A stretch of DNA of 10,369 bases from Rhizobiaceae bacterium (GTDB lineage: Bacteria; Pseudomonadota; Alphaproteobacteria; Rhizobiales; Rhizobiaceae), in assembly GCA_014380965.1 (NCBI GenBank), contig JACMIV010000262.1, positions 1-10,369 on the forward strand, written 5' to 3'. Both the position numbers and the translations under genes were made by a program. How positions within the stretch are numbered: position 1 is the stretch's first letter; every line of letters starts with the position of its first letter. Below are positions 6,425 to 10,369 of this stretch, piece after piece. The notes below the pieces were generated by a model. It did not search any database. It was not told where the DNA came from and was given only the letters and a program-made list of their open reading frames with translations.

Positions 6425-6926
6425 GTTTCCTCCGAGACTTGTTATTCAGTCGTTTGTGGTCCCACCCTCAGACCATATGAGGAGAAAGAGAGGCCTGACA
6501 ATCCGGCGTCTCGCGCGAAGCGAAGATGCCGCCTCGTTCCGTCACCGCCCTCATTGTCTCGCAGGTCGAGTCGCTGCCGAACATGTCAACTTCGGTATTG
6601 AGCCAAGCCTCTGGCCAACTGCGGGGTAACGGCGGCGTGAAACCGTCCGAGAGGCTATAGCCCCTGCCTCCGAACGATATGCTAATCAGCATTGCTTTTC
6701 ATTGGGTTGCATCTCTATGAAAAAAGTTTTGTCCGCTGCGTCTGCTCAGTTCGTGGCGCCACGGCAACACTTTGATTGTTAACGCTTTTAGCCGCTTGCG
6801 CCGAAAGCTGCAAGCAGAGATTATCAATTCCAGACGCGTCGCCGAAGCAACCTGCCGATATGGCCGCACTGCCCGTTCAGACGATATGTCGTCCCCTCGC
6901 CATCTGGCGACATCTGGAGCCTCCTC
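6425..6926. other. 502-bp gene-free region between the cytochrome c gene and the first outer-membrane gene
   Basis: Divergent intergenic region that must carry promoters for both flanking genes. No credible gene is seen. A 74-codon minus-strand frame (6468-6692) and a 21-codon plus-strand frame (6717-6782, MKKVLSAASA...) lack good ribosome sites and family features. An AT-richer zone spans about 6677-6790, including A6/T4 runs. It holds the palindrome ATGCT-AATC-AGCAT at 6679-6692. A CATCTGG direct repeat (6901-6907 and 6911-6917) abuts the outer-membrane gene; the second copy contains its GGAG ribosome site. Confidence 0.5.
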
Positions 6927-7763
6927 ATGAAGCGTTTCGCCCTTCTTCTTTCCGCCGCCACGGCAATCGTTTCCCCGGCTCTCGCCGCAGACGTCATCTA
7001 CGAAGAGCCGCCGGCACCGATGGCCGAGGTCGTTGCGACCGGCTGGACCGGCTTCTACGTCGGTGTTCAGGCCGGCGGTGCATTCAATCCGAGCGAGCCG
7101 GAGAACATCGACCTCAACTTCAACGGGTTCACCGGCGCTCCCGTTTCGGCAGCGTTCGGCAACAACTTTACGTCGGGCTTCGATTCGAGCTTCATCGGAG
7201 GTGCTCATGTCGGCTACGATCAGCAATTCGGCCAGTTCGTGGTCGGCGCGGTGATCGACATCAACGCGATGGACATGAACACCAAGACCAGCGCCTTCTC
7301 GAACACGCCGGCCTTCTACACGACCGAGCGGAGCCTTGACTACCTTGCGACGGCACGCCTGCGCGCTGGCTACACCGTTGTTCCGACGGCGCTGGCCTAC
7401 GTCACCGGCGGCCTTGCCTACGGCGAGGTCGAATACGACTTCTTCACCGACTCTCCGGCCGTCACAGGCAACTCGCGTTCGCTGGCGACGGCGCGCGACG
7501 CGTCCGTCGATAGCGATGAGGACGACTTCGGTTACACGATCGGCGGCGGCATGGAGGTGATGGTCACTGAGAGCATCTCATTCGGCGCTGAGTATCTCTA
7601 CACCAATCTCGGTGGGAGTTCCTCGGTCACGCTCGATGGCGGCGTATTCGACGGCGACACCACCAATGGCGGTGCCACAAACGGCAACTCCACCACGTTC
7701 GACAACGACGATGACTTCGACTTCCATACGGTGACGGCAAAGCTGTCCTATCGGTTCAACTGA
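6927..7763 (+). CDS. Outer-membrane beta-barrel protein, Omp25/Omp31 (porin-like) family, copy 1
   Basis: Predicted 278-aa outer-membrane protein. The signal peptide (residues 1-20) ends SPALA-ADV, and the mature protein begins ADVIYEEPPAP, a periplasmic leader shared with the second copy. The barrel region starts with GWTGFYVGVQAGGAFN, followed by alternating strands with aromatic girdles: FIGGAHVGYDQQFG, TARLRAGYTV, ALAYVTGGLAYGEVEY, YTIGGGMEVMV and SFGAEYLYTNLG. It closes with TAKLSYRFN. This layout is typical of 8-stranded Omp25/Omp31-type barrels of Hyphomicrobiales. A long Asp/Asn/Gly-rich loop precedes the last strand (about residues 235-265). GGAG at 6916-6919 is seven bases before the ATG. 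It ends 45 bp before a strong terminator, so it is probably monocistronic. The likely role is envelope integrity or a small pore; no substrate can be inferred. The final residue is Asn after the usual terminal Phe. Confidence 0.9.
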   Translation: MKRFALLLSAATAIVSPALAADVIYEEPPAPMAEVVATGWTGFYVGVQAGGAFNPSEPENIDLNFNGFTGAPVSAAFGNNFTSGFDSSFIGGAHVGYDQQFGQFVVGAVIDINAMDMNTKTSAFSNTPAFYTTERSLDYLATARLRAGYTVVPTALAYVTGGLAYGEVEYDFFTDSPAVTGNSRSLATARDASVDSDEDDFGYTIGGGMEVMVTESISFGAEYLYTNLGGSSSVTLDGGVFDGDTTNGGATNGNSTTFDNDDDFDFHTVTAKLSYRFN

Positions 7764-8082
7764 GCTGAAAACTTCGCACTCTTCGTAAGTCTGACAACAT
7801 TTCGTGACCCGCCGGACCCAGCGTCCGGCGGGTTTTTTAATTCAAAATCAACGATCCAGGTTTACGCAAGCTTCATCAACATCGCCAAGCCGAACTGCCT
7901 TTGTGACCGATCGGCAACAGTGGCGACGTGAGATAAGGCAGCCATAGCAACGCTTTCCTTCGAACGACATTTGGCCACACGACGGGTTCAAATCGCCCCG
8001 GTCTGAAGTGTCGAGCGGTCCGACGAGGGAAATGCCGGTCGACGAACAGTCGCTAGTCGCGACACACTTGGAGTATCAGTAC
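7764..8082. other. 319-bp gap between the two outer-membrane genes
   Basis: The left part holds the intrinsic terminator of copy 1. The right part must hold the promoter and leader of copy 2. No clear -35/-10 pair is identified. The reading frame of copy 2 stays open 25 codons upstream of its start, but that stretch lacks a signal-peptide character and is taken as leader RNA. Confidence 0.4.
7808..7838 (+). terminator. Strong intrinsic terminator of outer-membrane gene copy 1
   Basis: A perfect 10-bp GC-rich stem (7808-7817 with 7823-7832) has a 5-nt loop and is followed directly by six Ts (7833-7838). It begins 45 bp after the stop codon. Its CCGCCGGA stem core is shared with the terminator of copy 2. 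Confidence 0.92.
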
Positions 8083-8868
8083 ATGAAACGTTTTGCCCTG
8101 CTTCTCGCTTCCGCAGCTTTCGCGACCCCGGCGCTCGCCGCCGACGTGATCTATGAAGAGCCGCCGGCACCGTCGGCCGTCGTCGAGATGGCTCCCGAAT
8201 ACAACTGGTCGGGCTTCTACGTCGGCGGTCAGGCCGGCGTCGCCTTCAACCGCGACTCGGGCGCCTTCTCCTCCGACAACTCTTCCTTCGTCGGCGGCAA
8301 TGATGACGACGAGACCGGCTTCATCGGCGGCGCCCATGTGGGCTACGATCAGCAGATCGGCGGCAATTTCCTGATCGGCGCGGTCGCCGACCTCAACTAC
8401 ATCGACGCCCAGTCGAACACGTCCTACACGCTGCCGGACAATCTCGGCGGCACTCAGACCTTCGGCGCCGAGCAGGACATCAACTTCGTCGGCACCGTTC
8501 GCGCGAAGGCCGGCGTGACCATGGACCGCTTCGCCCTCTACGCCACGGGCGGTCTCGCCTATGCCGACATCGAGAACAAGGCCAGCGGCGACAGCACCTA
8601 TATCGACGCCGCCGGCAACGGCTTCAACGTCGATGCGCAGGCGGATAACGACGACATCGGCTACGCCGTCGGTGCCGGCTTCGACGTTCTCGCCACGCAG
8701 AATGTCTCGTTCGGCCTCGAGTATCTCTACACCGATCTCGGCACGAGCTCGGTCGATGTCGATTTCACGCCCGCCAACGGCGGCGCAGGGACCGAGTTCT
8801 CGACGAGCTCGGACACCGATCTCGACTATCACTCCGTGATGGCCAAGGCGTCCTACCGCTTCAACTAA
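8083..8868 (+). CDS. Outer-membrane beta-barrel protein, Omp25/Omp31 (porin-like) family, copy 2
   Basis: Predicted 261-aa paralogue of the preceding gene. Start MKRFALLL, signal peptide ending TPALA-ADV, and the same mature leader ADVIYEEPPAP. The barrel blocks recur in order: NWSGFYVGGQAGVAFN, FIGGAHVGYDQQIG, VRAKAGV, LYATGGLAYADIE, GYAVGAGFDVLA, SFGLEYLYTDLG and a final MAKASYRFN. Loops differ most between the copies, as expected for surface-exposed parts, and are acidic and Asn-rich (SSFVGGNDDDETG). The ATG at 8083 was chosen because it matches copy 1 and has GGAG (8070-8073) nine bases upstream; an in-frame ATG at 8008 would place 25 unrelated residues before the signal peptide. Same direction as copy 1 but separated by a strong terminator, so transcribed independently. 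It ends at its own terminator, convergent with the sugar kinase. Likely role as for copy 1, possibly expressed under other conditions. Confidence 0.92.
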   Translation: MKRFALLLASAAFATPALAADVIYEEPPAPSAVVEMAPEYNWSGFYVGGQAGVAFNRDSGAFSSDNSSFVGGNDDDETGFIGGAHVGYDQQIGGNFLIGAVADLNYIDAQSNTSYTLPDNLGGTQTFGAEQDINFVGTVRAKAGVTMDRFALYATGGLAYADIENKASGDSTYIDAAGNGFNVDAQADNDDIGYAVGAGFDVLATQNVSFGLEYLYTDLGTSSVDVDFTPANGGAGTEFSTSSDTDLDYHSVMAKASYRFN

Positions 8869-8916
8869 GTGGCTTTTGCCGGTGGCTTGGTCCGCCTGCG
8901 CAAAACGCGAAAGACA

Positions 8917-8954
8917 AAGTCCGCCGGATCGATCTCGATCCGGCGGACTTTTTT
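8917..8954 (+). terminator. Strong intrinsic terminator of outer-membrane gene copy 2
   Basis: A perfect 15-bp stem (8917-8931 with 8936-8950) with a 4-nt loop leads into TTTTTT (8949-8954). It begins 48 bp after the stop codon. On the opposite strand the stem is followed only by TTTG, so it may also help end transcription of the convergent sugar-kinase gene (stop at 8986), less efficiently. Confidence 0.92.
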
Positions 8955-8985
8955 CGTGGGCCTGGAAGCCTGTCGTCTAATGTCT

Positions 8986-9930
8986 TCAGAGCGGCGCCAA
9001 CCCGAGATCGGCGCGTCGAGGCAGATCGGCACCGCGGCGGCTGCAGGTGACAGCGGCAGCCTTGATCGCGAAGTCGAGAACGTCTGTCAGCTCGGCGGAC
9101 GTGAATGCATTCAGCGCCTTGCGCGAAAGCGAGTGGGTTTCCTTCAGCCTGGCGAGCGTCGCCGCCTGGAACGTGTCGCCGGCACCCACCGTGTCGACCA
9201 CCGCGACCGTGCGGCCGGGAACGGAGACGGCGGCACCCGAGGCGGAAAGGCCGATCGCGCCATTGGGTCCGAGCGTGACGACGGCAAGCGCAGCGCCCGC
9301 TGCCACCCAGTCGCCCGCCACGGTTTCCGGTGACCGGCCGGGATAGAGCTGCTCGAGATCCTCGTCGCTCGCCTTCACGAGCGCTGCGCGCGGCACCATC
9401 TCTGCGACCTTGGCACGCCAGAGGTCGAGATCGGGCTCGATCGAGGCGCGGATGTTCGGGTCGTAGGAGATGAAGCGCCGGTCCTTTTCCCGATCGATCA
9501 GGCGGACGAGCGCCGAAGCGGTCGGCTCCGTCACGGTGGAGTAGGACGCGACGTGGATCGCCTCGATCGCTTCCAAGTCGTCGGGCACGTCTCCCGGCTC
9601 GACGGACCGATCGGCCGTGCCGTCGATATAGAAGGAGTAGGCGGCCGAGCCCGACTTCGACAGCGAGACGATGGCGAGCGTCGTGTTGCGATCGGTCGGC
9701 ACGAGAAAGCGCTGGTCGATGCCCTCCCGCTCCATGAAGGCTCGGATGCGCTGGCCGAAGAGGTCTGTCGAGACCTTCGTGAAAAAGCCGGTGCGGTGCC
9801 CAAGGCGCGAGAGACCGAGAGCGACGTTCAACGGCGAGCCGCCGACGACGGCGTTCAGGCTGAGACGCGAGACGTCCTCGCCCGGCTCGGCGAACACGTC
9901 GAACAAGGCGTCGCCGCAGCTCAGAAACAT
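8986..9930 (-). CDS. PfkB-family carbohydrate kinase, probable fructokinase
   Basis: Cytoplasmic ATP-dependent sugar kinase of 314 aa, predicted to phosphorylate a sugar such as fructose. Ribokinase/PfkB fold features are all present: N-terminal FLSCGDALFDVF, substrate-binding GGSPLNVALGLSRLG near residues 30-44, the SYDPNIRAS block near 155-163, and the C-terminal signature DTVGAGDTF (246-254) with catalytic Asp252. The length is normal for the family. Two starts are possible. The ATG at 9930 is preferred because AAGGA (9937-9941 on the minus strand) lies six bases upstream and the family usually begins right before this first strand; the in-frame ATG at 9954 adds eight residues and has no good ribosome site. 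Substrate is not certain: closely related kinases act on 2-keto-3-deoxygluconate or ribose, but the overall resemblance is to bacterial fructokinases. It follows the DUF3750 gene by under 90 bp on the same strand and could be co-transcribed. Confidence 0.88.
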   Translation of the reverse strand: MFLSCGDALFDVFAEPGEDVSRLSLNAVVGGSPLNVALGLSRLGHRTGFFTKVSTDLFGQRIRAFMEREGIDQRFLVPTDRNTTLAIVSLSKSGSAAYSFYIDGTADRSVEPGDVPDDLEAIEAIHVASYSTVTEPTASALVRLIDREKDRRFISYDPNIRASIEPDLDLWRAKVAEMVPRAALVKASDEDLEQLYPGRSPETVAGDWVAAGAALAVVTLGPNGAIGLSASGAAVSVPGRTVAVVDTVGAGDTFQAATLARLKETHSLSRKALNAFTSAELTDVLDFAIKAAAVTCSRRGADLPRRADLGLAPL

Positions 9931-9936
9931 GGCCGG

Positions 9937-9941
9937 TCCTT
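9937..9941 (-). promoter_or_regulatory. Ribosome binding site that decides the sugar-kinase start
   Basis: AAGGA on the minus strand, six bases before the ATG at 9930. It lies inside the alternative longer reading frame that would start at 9954, whose own upstream sequence has no comparable site. Confidence 0.6.
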
Positions 9942-10015
9942 CCGTCTTCGACATGCCCCCGCGCTAGCAGGAAATCCGGGCGGCGCAAACAGACGAGACG
10001 CGTCGATCCCGATTT

Positions 10016-10369
10016 TCAGATGTCGCGAGCCAGGAGCGAGAACGTGCCGAAGGCCGGAATCGTGACGGCAAGCCGCAATGGGTCGATGCCGGCGACGAGG
10101 CCGAGCAGATTCACCTCGAGCCCGGACGAGAGGCCCGCGGTGATCCCGGCATAGCCGAAGAGCGAAAGCCGGACGTCGCGGCGATCCGAATCGAAAGCGG
10201 CGAGACTGCCGTCCGAGGGGTAGTCGCGGCCGACCGCCATCGGCGACAGGCTCGCGGCGATGCCGGGAACGTGGCGCAGGACATGAGCGACGAACGTATT
10301 GGAGTTCGGCCCGGGAAAGATCCGGTAGCCGCCGCGCCCGCCATAGGGGTAGTCGGCGATGGCGCTTCG
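10016..10369 (-). CDS. DUF3750 domain-containing protein, C-terminal part; 5' end lies outside the window
   Basis: The frame is open from the right edge to a TGA at 10016-10018, giving the last 117 residues. Visible family blocks are YRIFPGPNSNTFVAHVLRHVPG, then SPMAVGRDYPSDG, then the C-terminal GYAGITAGLSSGLEVNLLGL-AGIDPLRLAV-IPAFG region. These are characteristic of DUF3750, a family of uncharacterised bacterial proteins of roughly 200-260 aa whose N-terminal half often carries a membrane segment. Function is not known. The PGPNSNTF block with conserved Asn, Ser and Thr looks like a possible active-site loop, but this is inference. An internal ATG at 10240 exists but lies well inside the domain and is not the start. 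The sugar-kinase gene follows on the same strand 61-85 bp downstream. Confidence 0.88.
   Translation of the reverse strand, partial: RSAIADYPYGGRGGYRIFPGPNSNTFVAHVLRHVPGIAASLSPMAVGRDYPSDGSLAAFDSDRRDVRLSLFGYAGITAGLSSGLEVNLLGLVAGIDPLRLAVTIPAFGTFSLLARDI

Noticed and set aside
6468..6692. 74-codon minus-strand frame upstream of the cytochrome c gene
   Set aside because: No convincing Shine-Dalgarno, no recognisable motif and amino-acid use unlike neighbouring genes.
6717..6782. Small open frame MKKVLSAASAQFVAPRQHFDC in the intergenic region
   Set aside because: The start looks like a signal-peptide beginning, but there is no ribosome site, it is only 21 codons long and has no hydrophobic core; more likely leader or promoter DNA.
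8053..8832. 259-codon minus-strand frame opposite outer-membrane gene copy 2
   Set aside because: Antisense to a clear beta-barrel gene; the Val/Asp/Gly-rich product mirrors the codon pattern of the sense gene. Similar frames occur opposite copy 1.

Overview
The window is about 10.4 kb of high-GC DNA whose protein families, codon use and regulatory motifs suggest an alphaproteobacterium of the order Hyphomicrobiales (Rhizobiales). The strongest clues are tandem Omp25/Omp31-type porin-like genes, a DUF3750 protein, and iron boxes resembling rhizobial RirA (IRO) and Irr (ICE) sites. No tRNA, rRNA, insertion sequence, phage gene or CRISPR array was found, and the window reads as ordinary chromosome.

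Positions 1-3449 (minus strand) hold the most interesting block: an iron-associated periplasmic cluster. In transcription order it is an IrpA-type imelysin, a di-heme c-type cytochrome oxidoreductase (DHOR/DUF1111), and a second, different imelysin that overlaps the cytochrome by ATGA and runs off the left edge. This matches the conserved COG3487-COG3488-COG3489 neighbourhood, so a DUF1513 (COG3490) gene is expected just outside. Upstream of the first gene lie a perfect 9-bp-arm palindrome of the form TGA-N9-TCA (IRO/RirA type) and, 10 bp further on, a 12/14 match to the Irr ICE box. The natural reading is a periplasmic iron-acquisition or iron-redox module under two iron regulators. It is analogous in parts (M75/imelysin domain plus heme oxidoreductase) to EfeO/EfeB.

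Positions 3727-6424 are a set of apparently separate genes: a small tail-anchored hypothetical protein (minus), a DhnA/FbaB-type class I fructose-bisphosphate aldolase (plus), a periplasmic thioredoxin-fold protein with CxxC (plus), and, convergent to it, a small soluble cytochrome c (minus). A hairpin sits between the last two.

Positions 6425-8954 contain a 502-bp gene-free region and then two tandem paralogous outer-membrane beta-barrel genes. Each has its own intrinsic terminator, and the two terminators share a stem core.

Positions 8986-10369 (minus) contain a PfkB-family sugar kinase, probably a fructokinase, preceded by the C-terminal part of a DUF3750 protein that enters from the right edge.
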